A stretch of 50,251 bases of DNA, taken from contig CACWFV010000028.1 of assembly GCA_902760315.1 (NCBI GenBank), positions 1-50,251 on the forward strand. Direction: 5' to 3'. This document shows positions 23,312 to 32,864 of this stretch, one piece after another. Source of the stretch: an uncultured Bacteroidales bacterium. GTDB taxonomy: Bacteria > Bacteroidota > Bacteroidia > Bacteroidales > Bacteroidaceae. The position numbers and the translations under genes were made by a program. Within the stretch, counting starts at the first letter, position 1, and every line of letters begins with the position of its first letter. The notes below the pieces were generated by a model, which searched no databases, was not told the origin of the DNA, and saw nothing but the letters and a program-made list of their open reading frames with translations.

Positions 23312-24412
23312 ATGAAGAAACTCATCATCGCAACCATGGCAGCAAGCCTGGCGCTCTCTGCCAACGCACAGACGCTGAAAGACGCCATTGGTAAATACTT
23401 CCTCATCGGTGCCGCCGTCAACCAGTGGCAGAGCGACGGACAGGTGCCGCAGGCTGACGCCGTACTGAGCAAGCACTTCAACTGTGCCGTTGCTGAGAAC
23501 TGCATGAAGCCAGAGGTGCTGGCACCTGCTGAGGGCATCTTCGACTTCCGCGTGGCCGACAAGTTCGTGGGCTACTGCCAGCAACTGGGACTGAAGGTGA
23601 ACGGCCACTGTCTGGTGTGGCACTCACAGGCTCCCGACTGGTGGTTTACCAACGGCTATACGGCCAGTCCCGTCTCCAAGGAAGTGCTCAAGGAGCGCCT
23701 CATCAAACATATCAAGACGGTGGTAGGCCACTTCAAAGGACAGGTATTTGGATGGGATGTCGTCAACGAAGCCATCGAGGACGACGGCTCCTTCCGCAAG
23801 TCGCCCTACTACCGACTCCTGGGCGAGGAGTTCATCGAGATAGCCTTCCGTGCCGCCCACGAAGCTGACCCCGATGCCGAGCTCTACTACAACGACTACT
23901 CCATGGCGGGCCAGAAGAAGCGCGAGGCTGTCTGCCGACTCGTCAAGAACCTGAAGGCTAAAGGACTGCGCATCGACGGCGTAGGCATGCAGAGCCACAA
24001 CGGTCTGGACTACCCCAACCTGGAAGAGTATGAGAAGAGCATCGATGCCTTTGCCGCCCTGGGTGTCAAGGTGCTCATCACAGAGCTGGACATCAACGTG
24101 CTGCCCAACCCGCAAGGCTTTGGCGGTGCCGGCATCGAACAGAACTTTGAGTTCCAGCAGAAGTACAACCCCTACACTGCCGGACTGCCCGCAGACAAGC
24201 AGAAGGAGCTGGACAAGCGCTGGATGGACTTGTTCCGAATCTACTACAAGCACCGCTCCCAAATTGGCCGCGTCACCCTGTGGGGCGTCTGCGACGAGAA
24301 CTCCTGGCTCAACGGCTGGCCCATCAAGGGGCGCACCAACTACGCCCTGCTCTTTGACCGCCAATACCAGGCCAAACCCGTAGTCAACGACATTATCAAG
24401 CTGTTTAAGTAA
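23312..24412 (+). CDS. xynA: Endo-1,4-beta-xylanase, glycoside hydrolase family 10
   Basis: 366 aa: signal peptide 1-19 (MKKLIIATMAASLALSANA) and a single GH10 (beta/alpha)8 barrel, no carbohydrate-binding module. The acid/base is Glu153 in WDVVNEAIED and the nucleophile Glu258 in ITELDINVL; the substrate-binding NGHCLVWHSQAP block is at 97-108 and WGVCDENSWL near the C-terminus is intact. Hydrolyses internal beta-1,4 links of xylan in the periplasm or outside. The absence of surface modules suggests it trims imported oligomers rather than attacking insoluble fibre. Confidence 0.96.
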   Translation: MKKLIIATMAASLALSANAQTLKDAIGKYFLIGAAVNQWQSDGQVPQADAVLSKHFNCAVAENCMKPEVLAPAEGIFDFRVADKFVGYCQQLGLKVNGHCLVWHSQAPDWWFTNGYTASPVSKEVLKERLIKHIKTVVGHFKGQVFGWDVVNEAIEDDGSFRKSPYYRLLGEEFIEIAFRAAHEADPDAELYYNDYSMAGQKKREAVCRLVKNLKAKGLRIDGVGMQSHNGLDYPNLEEYEKSIDAFAALGVKVLITELDINVLPNPQGFGGAGIEQNFEFQQKYNPYTAGLPADKQKELDKRWMDLFRIYYKHRSQIGRVTLWGVCDENSWLNGWPIKGRTNYALLFDRQYQAKPVVNDIIKLFK

Positions 24413-24450
24413 CGGCGAAATACCGAATCAGCGGAATACTGGAATGCCGA

Positions 24451-24482
24451 GATACCGAAATACCGAGATACCGAAATACCGA
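24451..24482. repeat. 8-bp tandem repeat, four units (GATACCGA/AATACCGA alternating)
   Basis: Exact alternation gives a 16-bp higher-order repeat. More degenerate copies extend back to about 24414, filling most of the 102-bp gap between the GH10 and GH43 genes. Confidence 0.88.
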
Positions 24483-24514
24483 ATAAAACCCCATAACAAA
24501 GAAAGAGAAACAAT

Positions 24515-25546
24515 ATGAAACCACGCTATCTTTTCCCCAACGACTATATGGCTGACCCCTCAGCCAACGTGTTTAACGGCCGACTGTACATCTACCCCAG
24601 CCACGACTGGGATGCCGGCGAATGCTTCGACGACGACGGCGGCCACTTCCAGATGAAAGACTACCACGTACTCTCATGGGACGACATTGAGCAGGGCGAC
24701 GTCACCGACCATGGCGTCATCCTCGACGTGAAAGACGTTGCTTGGGCTGAGAAACAGATGTGGGACAACGACTGTGTAGAAAAGGACGGAAAATACTACC
24801 TCGTCTTCTCGGCCAAAGCCTACGACGGCGTGTTCCGCCTGGGTGTTGCCGTAGCCGACAAGCCTGAAGGTCCGTTCAAGCCCATGGCACAGCCCATCCG
24901 CGGCTCCTTCTCCATTGACCCTTGTGTCTTCAAGGACGACGATGGTCAAGTGTACTGCTACTTCGGTGGTCTGTGGGGTGGTCAGCTGCAGTGGTGGCAC
25001 CCGCTGCCTGACGGTCTTGCTCCCGTCCTTGGCAAGTATGGCGACCAGAACGGACTCGTAGACCTCGGTGCAGCTCCCGACCACAAGGGTGAGCTCTTCA
25101 CCACGGCCGACGCTCCCGCCATTCCCAGTGCGGTGGTTCGCATGAGCGACGACGTTCAGCAGTTTGCCGAAGCACCACGCGATGTTGTCGTACTCGACGA
25201 GAATGGCCAGCCCATGAAGGCCGGTGACCCACACCGCTTCTTTGAAGCCTCCTGGATGCACAAGTATAACGGCAAATACTACTTCTCTTATTCTACGGGT
25301 GACAGCCATTTCCTCTGCTATGCCATTGGCGACAATCCCTACGGACCGTTCCGCTACCAGGGCGTACTGCTCGACCCCGTCGTAGGATGGACCACTCACC
25401 ACTCCATCGTGGAATACAAGGGACAGTGGTATCTGTGCTACCACGACTGTGTACCCAGCAACGACATCACCCACCTGCGCTCACTGAAGGTGCAGCGCCT
25501 GTTCTACAACGAGGACGGCACCATTCAGAAGGTTGTCAATGAGTAA
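24515..25546 (+). CDS. Glycoside hydrolase family 43, beta-xylosidase/arabinofuranosidase
   Basis: 343 aa, five-bladed propeller, no signal peptide, hence cytoplasmic. The three catalytic acids are visible: Asp14 (YMADPSANVF, general base), Asp135 (SIDPCVF, pKa modulator) and Glu244 (FFEASWMHKY, general acid). It would release xylose or arabinose from oligosaccharides brought in by the upstream symporter. It corresponds in position and length to the exo-acting xynB product known in Prevotella. A GAAAGAGAAAC ribosome site precedes the ATG. Confidence 0.93.
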   Translation: MKPRYLFPNDYMADPSANVFNGRLYIYPSHDWDAGECFDDDGGHFQMKDYHVLSWDDIEQGDVTDHGVILDVKDVAWAEKQMWDNDCVEKDGKYYLVFSAKAYDGVFRLGVAVADKPEGPFKPMAQPIRGSFSIDPCVFKDDDGQVYCYFGGLWGGQLQWWHPLPDGLAPVLGKYGDQNGLVDLGAAPDHKGELFTTADAPAIPSAVVRMSDDVQQFAEAPRDVVVLDENGQPMKAGDPHRFFEASWMHKYNGKYYFSYSTGDSHFLCYAIGDNPYGPFRYQGVLLDPVVGWTTHHSIVEYKGQWYLCYHDCVPSNDITHLRSLKVQRLFYNEDGTIQKVVNE

Positions 25547-25585
25547 TGTCGTAGACTACTGACGAATCATAACTAACTCAACTAT

Positions 25586-26809
25586 TCATAATTCTAACAG
25601 CTGCAGACTGGACGGTGCAAACAGCTCCTGAGCCACGTCTTGCAGCTGTTGTTTTGTGATGGCGTCAATGCGGGCTATGAGTTCGTCGATGTGGCGTTCA
25701 CGTCCATAGTGCAGAAAATTCTTAGCTATGTCGAGGGCAAACTGTTCACGATTGTCGCAGGCTATGGCTATCTGTCCCTTCAACTGGCGCTTGGCTGCCG
25801 CCAGCTGACGGTCCGTCAAGGGGTGTTGCATCACCTTGTCCAGCTCGCGATGGACCAAGCGCAGACAGCGCTTCACATCATGGTGGTCGCAGCCAAAATA
25901 GACCGACCAGCAACCCGTGTCACTATAGCTGGCCATGGAACTCTCCACCGTATATACCAGTCCGTTGCGCTCACGCAGCGAGAGGTTCAGCCGGGCATTC
26001 ATCCCCGGTCCGCCCAACAGGTTGTTCAGCAAGTAGAGCGGCATGCGTCGCTCGTCGTCGTAACTGTATGCCCTGCTACCCAGCATGACATGAGCCTGGT
26101 GGTGTTCTTGGGAAACAGCCACTGCCGCAGTCTGCGGAAAAGAACCAGCAGCAGGAATGTCAATGTGGATGGTGCGCTCGCCTGCCTGCTGCATGGCGTG
26201 CTCCAGGCGATGTAGCAACCGCTGGAAGTCCACATCGCCATAGGCAAAGAAGATGGCATTCGCTGGGCGGTAGTAGTGCTCGGTAAATCTGCGAGCATCG
26301 TCACCCGTAAACGCCAGTACGCGCTCACGGGTTCCCAAGATGTTATGGCCCAACGGGTGGCTGCGGAATATCATGTTCTCAAACTCGTCGTAAATCAGTT
26401 CTGCCGGCGAGTCGTTATAGCTCTCTATCTCGTCACAGATGACGTCTACCTCGTGACGGATTTCGGCTTGCGGATAAGTGCTGCAGAAGACGATGTCGCA
26501 CAGCAGGTCGACAGCCCTGTTCAGATGGTCCTTCAGGATGGCAGCATAGAACACAGTATCTTCCTTATTAGTAAAGGCATTCAAGTCGCCACCCACACTC
26601 TCCAGACAGTTCAGTATCTGTAGCGCGGAACGCTGCTGTGTACCCTTGAAGGTAGTGTGTTCACAGAAATGAGCCAGACCCTCTTCGCCCGCAGCCTCCT
26701 GACGTGCTCCGGCATTAATGCCGATGCCACAGTAGACCACCTTCGACGCTGACGGAAGATGAATGACGCGCAACCCGTTAGCAAGTGTTGCAATATTGTA
26801 TTTTTCCAT
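25586..26809 (-). CDS. M16-family zinc peptidase (pitrilysin/processing-peptidase type)
   Basis: 407 aa from ATG 26809; a 7-codon upstream extension is excluded because it enters the -7 box at 26819-26826. The inverted zinc motif HFCEH (His47, Glu50, His51) is intact, and EIESYNDSPAELIYDEF carries the distal Glu ligand. The second inactive domain (LGGPGMNARLNLSLRERNGLVYTVES) is complete, so this is a single-gene two-domain form. No signal peptide is seen, so a cytoplasmic peptide-degrading role is likely. It is convergent with the GH43 gene, 39 bp apart. Confidence 0.92.
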   Translation of the reverse strand: MEKYNIATLANGLRVIHLPSASKVVYCGIGINAGARQEAAGEEGLAHFCEHTTFKGTQQRSALQILNCLESVGGDLNAFTNKEDTVFYAAILKDHLNRAVDLLCDIVFCSTYPQAEIRHEVDVICDEIESYNDSPAELIYDEFENMIFRSHPLGHNILGTRERVLAFTGDDARRFTEHYYRPANAIFFAYGDVDFQRLLHRLEHAMQQAGERTIHIDIPAAGSFPQTAAVAVSQEHHQAHVMLGSRAYSYDDERRMPLYLLNNLLGGPGMNARLNLSLRERNGLVYTVESSMASYSDTGCWSVYFGCDHHDVKRCLRLVHRELDKVMQHPLTDRQLAAAKRQLKGQIAIACDNREQFALDIAKNFLHYGRERHIDELIARIDAITKQQLQDVAQELFAPSSLQLLEL

Positions 26810-26818
26810 AATCGGATG

Positions 26819-26826
26819 CAAAGGTA
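26819..26826 (-). promoter_or_regulatory. -7 box (TACCTTTG) for the M16 peptidase gene
   Basis: Lies 10 bp before the chosen start codon, implying a very short leader. Divergent from the box at 26872. Confidence 0.55.
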
Positions 26827-26834
26827 ACAAAATA

Positions 26835-26869
26835 ATTCTTAATTCTTAACCCTTAATTCTCAATTAATT
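26835..26869. repeat. 7-bp tandem repeat (ATTCTTA), about five units between divergent promoters
   Basis: ATTCTTA, ATTCTTA, ACCCTTA, ATTCTCA, ATTAATT. The tract separates the two divergent -7 boxes and therefore covers the -33 region of both. Confidence 0.85.
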
Positions 26870-26871
26870 CG

Positions 26872-26879
26872 TACCTTTG
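26872..26879 (+). promoter_or_regulatory. -7 box (TACCTTTG) for the PfkB kinase gene
   Basis: Places the transcript start near 26885, so the first ATG (26881) is unlikely to be used and the ATG at 26899 is chosen. Confidence 0.6.
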
Positions 26880-26898
26880 CATGCAAAAAGCTAAAAGT

Positions 26899-27876
26899 AT
26901 GCGAAAAGTGATTGGAATCGGTGAGACGGTGCTCGACATCATCTTCCGTAACGAACAGCCTATCAGTGCCATACCTGGTGGCTCCACTTTCAATGCCATC
27001 ATCTCGCTGGGACGGTCGGGAGTAGAGACAGGCTTTATCAGTGAGACAGGTAACGACCGCATAGGCCGAAACATCATCCGCTTTCTGAACGATAACGGGT
27101 GCCAGACTAAGTGTGTCAATGTCTATCCGGAATCCAAGTCACCCCTTTCGCTGGCTTTCCTCGATGAGAACAATGATGCGGAGTACATATTCTACAAAGA
27201 TCATCCTCACGACAGGCTGGACTTTACCTATCCTGACATTCAGCAAGACGACATCGTACTCTTTGGCTCTTACTACGCCCTGAACGAAGTCATCCGTCCG
27301 CAGGTAAAAGGCTTCTTGGACTATGCCCACGAGCATGGTGCCATTCTCTACTATGACGTCAACTTCAGGGTCTCGCACCAGCACGAGGTGATGAAGATTA
27401 CACCCAACTTGCTGGAGAACTTCGAACTGGCCAACATTGTCCGCGGTTCGGCAGAAGACTTCCAGGTGTTGTTCAAGAAGAGTGACCCACACGCCATCTA
27501 CCGTTCTCAGATAGATTTCTATACCAAGAAATTCATCTATACCCAAGGTGCCAAGACCACCCATCTCTTCGCCGACAACGGATTCCATAAGGAATATGCT
27601 GTAGCACCGATGGAGACCGTGAGTACCATTGGTGCCGGCGACAATTTCAATGCCGGCCTGCTCTATGGACTCATCAAGCAACGGATTATGCATGACGACC
27701 TGCAGCGCGGACTCTCGGAAGCGCAGTGGGATGCTGTCATCAGCACTGCCCAGCAGTTCTCGGCAGAGGCTTGCAGCAGTCTGAACAACTATGTCTCTAC
27801 AGCCTTTGGCCAGGAGCGCCGTCAGGAACTGGAAGAGGCTCTCGCGCAAGAGGCAGCACCGTCAACAGAATCATAA
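26899..27876 (+). CDS. PfkB/ribokinase-family sugar kinase
   Basis: 325 aa from ATG 26899. The N-terminal GGSTFNAIISLGRSG block is the PfkB glycine signature and the C-terminal STIGAGDNFNAGLLYG carries the anion hole and catalytic base Asp248. It phosphorylates a sugar or sugar-like alcohol; fructokinase and ribokinase both fit and the sequence does not decide. Ends with an Ala/Glu-rich tail. The flavo-diiron gene follows after 21 bp. Confidence 0.92.
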   Translation: MRKVIGIGETVLDIIFRNEQPISAIPGGSTFNAIISLGRSGVETGFISETGNDRIGRNIIRFLNDNGCQTKCVNVYPESKSPLSLAFLDENNDAEYIFYKDHPHDRLDFTYPDIQQDDIVLFGSYYALNEVIRPQVKGFLDYAHEHGAILYYDVNFRVSHQHEVMKITPNLLENFELANIVRGSAEDFQVLFKKSDPHAIYRSQIDFYTKKFIYTQGAKTTHLFADNGFHKEYAVAPMETVSTIGAGDNFNAGLLYGLIKQRIMHDDLQRGLSEAQWDAVISTAQQFSAEACSSLNNYVSTAFGQERRQELEEALAQEAAPSTES

Positions 27877-27897
27877 CAAAAAAAATAATAACATACT

Positions 27898-29085
27898 ATG
27901 CAGAAAATAACCGAAAACATTTACTACGTTGGTGTCAACGACCGCAACAAGTCGCTCTTTGAAGGCCTGTGGCCCCTACCCTATGGCGTCAGCTACAACT
28001 CATACCTCATTGACGACGAAAAGGTATGCCTGGTAGATACCGTGGAGGTAGACTTTTTCACACAATATATTGAACACATCCGGGAGGTCATCGGAGACCG
28101 CCCGGTAGACTACCTCGTCATCAACCACATGGAGCCCGACCACAGCGGTTCTATTGCCCTCATCAAGAAGTACTATCCCAATATCCAGATAGTAGGCAAC
28201 AAGAAGACCTTCCAGATGATGGAGGGCTTCTACGGCATCACTGACGGTACCTTGGAGGTGAAGAACGGCGACACGCTGGCACTGGGCAAGCAGACGCTCA
28301 ACTTTGTGCTCACCCCCATGGTACACTGGCCGGAGACGATGGTGACACTCTGCGGCACCACACTCTTCAGCGGCGACGCCTTCGGCTGCTTCGGTGCCTT
28401 GAACGGTGGCGTCATTGACGCACAAATCAACTGCGACAGCTACTGGCTGGAGATGGAGCGCTACTACTCTAACATCGTGGGCAAATACGGCACTCCCGTG
28501 CAGAACGCACTGAAGAAGCTGGCCGACGTCAAGCTCGACTACATCTGTGCCACCCACGGTCCCGTATGGCACGAGTATATTGACAAGGTTATAGCTATCT
28601 ATGACCGCTTGTCAAAGTATGAGACAGAGCCCGGACTGGTCATCTGCTACGGCACCATGTATGGCAATACCGAGCGTGCTGCCGAGGTCATAGCCCGTGC
28701 CGCGTCGGAGGCCGGCGTAAAGAACATCGTGGTGTACAACGTGTCGAAGACCCACCACTCGTACATCATCCGCGACGTGTTCCGCTATCGTGGCCTCATC
28801 GTGGGTGCTCCCACCTACAACACCGCCCTCTATCACGAGATGGACGTGCTGCTCAGCGAACTAGCGGGCAAGGACATCAAGAACCACCTGCTGGGCTGGT
28901 TTGGCTCCTATGGCTGGGCTTCGAAGGCCGTCAGCGAAATCCAGAAGTGGAACGACGAGAAACTGCACTACGAGCAGGTGGGAGAACCGGTAGAAATCAA
29001 ACAGAGTCTGACGCCGGAGACCAAGGCTCAGTGCGAGGCACTGGGTCGTGCCATGGCTGAGAAGCTATTGGGAGTTGAGAGTTGA
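27898..29085 (+). CDS. fprA: FprA-family A-type flavoprotein (flavo-diiron NO/O2 reductase)
   Basis: 395 aa. An N-terminal metallo-beta-lactamase-like diiron domain carries NHMEPDHSG (His77, Glu79, Asp81, His82), MVHWPETM (His), SGDAFGCFG (Asp) and CATHGPVWHEY (His). The C-terminal flavodoxin domain has FMN loop GTMYGNTE (252-259) and a GAPTYNTALYHEM loop. Reduces O2 to water (or NO to N2O) with electrons from rubredoxin, protecting an anaerobe. The stop codon lies inside a 7-bp repeat tract that encodes the last two residues. Confidence 0.95.
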   Translation: MQKITENIYYVGVNDRNKSLFEGLWPLPYGVSYNSYLIDDEKVCLVDTVEVDFFTQYIEHIREVIGDRPVDYLVINHMEPDHSGSIALIKKYYPNIQIVGNKKTFQMMEGFYGITDGTLEVKNGDTLALGKQTLNFVLTPMVHWPETMVTLCGTTLFSGDAFGCFGALNGGVIDAQINCDSYWLEMERYYSNIVGKYGTPVQNALKKLADVKLDYICATHGPVWHEYIDKVIAIYDRLSKYETEPGLVICYGTMYGNTERAAEVIARAASEAGVKNIVVYNVSKTHHSYIIRDVFRYRGLIVGAPTYNTALYHEMDVLLSELAGKDIKNHLLGWFGSYGWASKAVSEIQKWNDEKLHYEQVGEPVEIKQSLTPETKAQCEALGRAMAEKLLGVES

Positions 29086-29114
29086 CAATTAAAAGTTGAA
29101 AGTTTAGAGTTTAA
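29073..29114. repeat. 7-bp tandem repeat, six units (AGTTGAG-type) spanning the fprA stop
   Basis: AGTTGAG, AGTTGAC, AATTAAA, AGTTGAA, AGTTTAG, AGTTTAA. The fprA stop codon (29083-29085) is in unit 2; the tract ends 9 bp before the ychF ATG. Confidence 0.9.
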
Positions 29115-29123
29115 AGATAAGAA

Positions 29124-30224
29124 ATGTCATTAAAATGTGGTATTGTAGGACTGCCCAACGTGGGTAAGTCTACCTTGTTCAACTGCCTGTCGAGTGCAAA
29201 GGCACAGGCAGCCAATTTCCCTTTCTGTACAATAGAACCTAACGTAGGTGTCATCACCGTCCCCGATGAGCGCCTCACCAAACTGGCAGAGCTGGTACAT
29301 CCTGGCCGCATCGTGCCTGCCACTTGCGAGATAGTAGACATAGCCGGACTGGTGAAAGGTGCCTCCAAGGGTGAGGGACTGGGCAACAAGTTCCTGGGCA
29401 ACATCCGCGAGACGGATGCCATCATCCACGTGCTGCGCTGCTTCGAGGACGAGAACATTACGCACGTAGACGGCACCATTGACCCCATCCGCGACAAGGA
29501 AATCATTGACACCGAACTGCAGCTGAAGGACCTGGAGACTATTGAGAGCCGACTGGCCAAGACGGAGAAAGCCGCTGCCGCCGGCAACAAGGACGCCAAG
29601 GTGGAGGTGACGGTGCTGAAGGCCTATAAAGAGGTATTGGAACAGGGCAAAAACGCCCGCATAGTGGAATTCGAGTCGAAGGACGAGCAAGACTGCGCCC
29701 GCAACCTCTTCCTGCTGACGGCCAAGCCCGTGTTGTATGTCTGCAACGTTGGCGAGGCTGACGCCAAGAGTGGTAATGCCTTCACCCAGAAGGTAGAGGC
29801 ACTGGCCAAGGAGGAAGGTGCCGAAGCCATGACCATCGCTGCCAAGACGGAAGAGGACATTGCCGAGCTGGAATCGTATGAAGACAAGCAGTTGTTCCTG
29901 GAAGAGCTGGGACTGGAGGAGAGCGGCGTAAACCGCCTCATCAAGAAGGCCTACGCCCTGCTGAATCTGGAGACATTCATCACCGCCGGTGAGATGGAGG
30001 TGAAGGCATGGACCTACAAGAAGGGCTGGAAGGCTCCCCAGTGTGCCGGCGTCATCCATACCGACTTCGAAAAAGGTTTCATCCGCGCCGAGGTCATCAA
30101 GTACGACGACTACATCCAGTACGGCTCGGAGGCAGCAGTCCGTGAAGCCGGCAAGATGGGCATAGAGGGCAAGGAATACGTCGTGCAGGACGGCGACATC
30201 ATGCACTTCCGCTTTAATGTTTAG
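29124..30224 (+). CDS. ychF: Redox-regulated ribosome-associated ATPase YchF
   Basis: 366 aa, the standard length. P-loop GLPNVGKST (9-17); G3 is DIAGLVKGASKGEG; G4 is the atypical N-V-G-E of YCNVGEAD where GTPases have NKxD, the change that makes YchF prefer ATP. The C-terminal TGS-like domain ends EGKEYVVQDGDIMHFRFNV, the fixed end of the family. Binds ribosomes and is thought to link translation to oxidative stress. An 8-bp repeat tract follows its stop. Confidence 0.97.
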   Translation: MSLKCGIVGLPNVGKSTLFNCLSSAKAQAANFPFCTIEPNVGVITVPDERLTKLAELVHPGRIVPATCEIVDIAGLVKGASKGEGLGNKFLGNIRETDAIIHVLRCFEDENITHVDGTIDPIRDKEIIDTELQLKDLETIESRLAKTEKAAAAGNKDAKVEVTVLKAYKEVLEQGKNARIVEFESKDEQDCARNLFLLTAKPVLYVCNVGEADAKSGNAFTQKVEALAKEEGAEAMTIAAKTEEDIAELESYEDKQLFLEELGLEESGVNRLIKKAYALLNLETFITAGEMEVKAWTYKKGWKAPQCAGVIHTDFEKGFIRAEVIKYDDYIQYGSEAAVREAGKMGIEGKEYVVQDGDIMHFRFNV

Positions 30225-30232
30225 TATTCTTC

Positions 30233-30264
30233 GGAATAACGGAATAATGGAATAACGGAATACC
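30233..30264. repeat. 8-bp tandem repeat, four units (GGAATAAC)
   Basis: GGAATAAC, GGAATAAT, GGAATAAC, GGAATACC, in the 63-bp gap between ychF and the lgt fusion gene. Confidence 0.88.
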
Positions 30265-30287
30265 GAAAACATTGCAATTAACAACGC

Positions 30288-32864
30288 ATGGAGCTTCTGA
30301 ATTATATCGTCTGGAACCCGTCACTTAGCATCGGACCCTTCCGCTGGTACTCCCTGTGCTGGCTGATAGGTCTGGCGCTGGCATACCTGGTGGTGAAACA
30401 CCTGTATAAGGAGCAGAACATCAAGGACGAGCTCTTCGACCCCTTATTCTTCTATTGCTTTCTGGGCATCCTGATAGGTGCACGTCTGGGGCACTGCATC
30501 TTCTACCAGCCCGACTACTTCCTGACATCAGGAAAGGGCTTTGTGGAGATGCTGCTGCCCATCCACTTTCTGCAGGACGGCGGCTGGAAGTTTACGGGCT
30601 ACGAGGGACTAGCCTCCCACGGTGGCACGCTAGGCTTGATGATAGCCTTGTGGCTCTATGTCCGCAAGACCAAGCTCAGCATCTGGCAGGTTCTTGACAA
30701 CATCGCCATAGCCACCGGCATCACGGCCTGCTTCATCCGGCTGGGCAACCTCATGAACTCAGAGATTATAGGCAAGGTGACCGACGTGCCCTGGGCTTTC
30801 ATCTTCGAGCGTGTCGACGGCTACCCGCGCCATCCCGGACAGCTCTACGAGGCCATGGCCTACGCTGTGCTCTTCGCCCTGATGTGGTGGTTGCACAAGC
30901 AGAAGGCCAACAAGATTGGCACGGGCTGGTTTTTCGGTCTGTGTCTCACCTATATCTTCACCTTCCGCTTCTTCATTGAGTATACCAAGGAGATTCAGGA
31001 AGCCTTCGAAGCCTCTCTCCCACTCGACATGGGACAAATTCTCAGCATTCCCTTCGTCGTCATTGGCATTTGCTGCATGGCTGGTGGCAAGTGGATGAAG
31101 CACCTCACCATGATAGCCCTGCTGACAGTATTCAGCACCAACGTCAACGCACAAAACACCACCGAGGAGCAACAGCTGCGTCAGCAATACTACGACCTGT
31201 TTACCCAGCCCGACAAGCAAGACGAGTTCTACAAGGTGAGTAAACAGCTGAAAGAGATGATGCTCAGCAAGGAAGACCGGCATGCCTACTACACCTTCGG
31301 CATCAACGACATCACCTACGAAATCAATATGCACCACACCACGGAGGCGCTTCAGAAAGCCAACGCAATGCTGAAGGAGATGACCGAAAACCATGACGGA
31401 CACTTCGACATGATTTACAACGTCATAGGTACTCTCTACCAGGACCGTGGCAACTACAAGATGGCCAAGATGTACATGCAAAAAGCCATCGACCAAGTGC
31501 AGCCCACGGATTCAGCAGGCATGGTGGGTGCCTACATTGGCATGGCCAACCTGGAGAGTTCTGTCAACCCCGACAAGGCCATCGCTCTGGCGGATACCAT
31601 ATTGCCCTATTGCAGGAAATACCCTACCCACTATGCCTATGCGCTCATCGCCAAGGCTCAGTCGTACTTCTTCAAGAACGACTCGCGGATGTTCTTCGAC
31701 ATCTACGAACAATACGTCGTCTATAAACGCGAGAACAGACTCCAGGATACGCAGAGCGACGATATCATGGCTACGCTGAAGTCTGCCTTCGACGGAAACT
31801 ATCAGGAAGCGCTTGACCACATCAACAACGACTCGCTCTACACCGAGAATATCGGGCGCTACGATTTGCGCATACAGCTCTTCGAGATGATGGGCAACAA
31901 AGACATGGTCATTGCCGAACAACAGAAGAAGCTGAACGCCATAGACTCGCTGAACTCCAACTTCATCTACGAGAACCTGAACCGGATGAATGCTGAGATG
32001 GACGTGGCCAAGACGCAACAGAAAGCGGAGCGTGCCCGCGTCTACTGGCTCATTGCCGTCGTACTGCTGCTGGTGGTCATCATCGGACTGATGTTCTGGC
32101 GCTATCTCACCCGCCGTCATTTCCAGAAAGAACTGATGCTGCGCAACCAGGAGCTGGAGGTGGCCTTGCTGCGTGCTGAAGAGGCTGACCGCATGCAGAC
32201 GTCATTCATCAAGCATGTCAGCCATGAGATACGTACGCCGCTGAACGTCATTACCGGTTTTGCGCAAATCATCACCAACCCCCAATATGAGTTCGACGAG
32301 GCTGAGCGCAACCGCATGCTGCAAGACATCAGCCGCAACACGATGGAGATTACCAACATCGTCAATGAATTGTTGGAGATAGCCCAGGACGAAAGTCGCC
32401 AGCACTACGACAAGATAGACGTAGTCAACATCAACAATGCCTGCAAAAAGATAATTGCCGACATGCAGCCTTACAACACCAGAAACCTGAACATTGACTT
32501 CATTACCGACCTGACGGACGATTTCACGATACACACCAACAAACAGGCCCTGCAGCGCATCATCACCCAACTCATGGACAATGCCCTGAAGTTTACCGAA
32601 AAAGGCAACATAGAGTTATACGTCCACGACACACCTGACTACGGCACCATACGCTTCATCATCACCGATACCGGCATAGGTATTGAGGAGAAAAACCAAA
32701 ACCACGTCTTCGACAAGTTCTTCAAGGCTGACAGCTTCAAGCAAGGATTCGGATTAGGACTTACCATCAGCCGCAAGATGGCTGTGCTGCTAGGGGGCAG
32801 TCTGAATCTTGACAAGACCTACACCGATGGAGCACGCTTCATACTGAGCCTACCTACCTCCTGA
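30288..32864 (+). CDS. lgt: In-frame fusion: prolipoprotein diacylglyceryl transferase (Lgt) + TPR sensor histidine kinase
   Basis: One uninterrupted frame of 858 aa. Residues 1-268 are a complete Lgt: seven membrane segments, SHGGTLGL (His111), [12 protein letters not shown] (Arg151, Asn157, Glu159) and HPGQLYE (182-188). Residue 270 begins what looks like a normal histidine-kinase N-terminus with its own signal ([20 protein letters not shown]), then a TPR-like helical region (290-575), a membrane segment (585-606), coiled coil, H-box SHEIRTPLN (His646), N-box with Asn765, DTGIGI and GFGLGL. Lgt attaches diacylglycerol to lipoproteins; the kinase would sense periplasmic state. Separate translation from ATG 31095 is possible. 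The topology of a single chain would be consistent. The last 15 bp overlap mutS. Confidence 0.9.
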   Translation: MELLNYIVWNPSLSIGPFRWYSLCWLIGLALAYLVVKHLYKEQNIKDELFDPLFFYCFLGILIGARLGHCIFYQPDYFLTSGKGFVEMLLPIHFLQDGGWKFTGYEGLASHGGTLGLMIALWLYVRKTKLSIWQVLDNIAIATGITACFIRLGNLMNSEIIGKVTDVPWAFIFERVDGYPRHPGQLYEAMAYAVLFALMWWLHKQKANKIGTGWFFGLCLTYIFTFRFFIEYTKEIQEAFEASLPLDMGQILSIPFVVIGICCMAGGKWMKHLTMIALLTVFSTNVNAQNTTEEQQLRQQYYDLFTQPDKQDEFYKVSKQLKEMMLSKEDRHAYYTFGINDITYEINMHHTTEALQKANAMLKEMTENHDGHFDMIYNVIGTLYQDRGNYKMAKMYMQKAIDQVQPTDSAGMVGAYIGMANLESSVNPDKAIALADTILPYCRKYPTHYAYALIAKAQSYFFKNDSRMFFDIYEQYVVYKRENRLQDTQSDDIMATLKSAFDGNYQEALDHINNDSLYTENIGRYDLRIQLFEMMGNKDMVIAEQQKKLNAIDSLNSNFIYENLNRMNAEMDVAKTQQKAERARVYWLIAVVLLLVVIIGLMFWRYLTRRHFQKELMLRNQELEVALLRAEEADRMQTSFIKHVSHEIRTPLNVITGFAQIITNPQYEFDEAERNRMLQDISRNTMEITNIVNELLEIAQDESRQHYDKIDVVNINNACKKIIADMQPYNTRNLNIDFITDLTDDFTIHTNKQALQRIITQLMDNALKFTEKGNIELYVHDTPDYGTIRFIITDTGIGIEEKNQNHVFDKFFKADSFKQGFGLGLTISRKMAVLLGGSLNLDKTYTDGARFILSLPTS

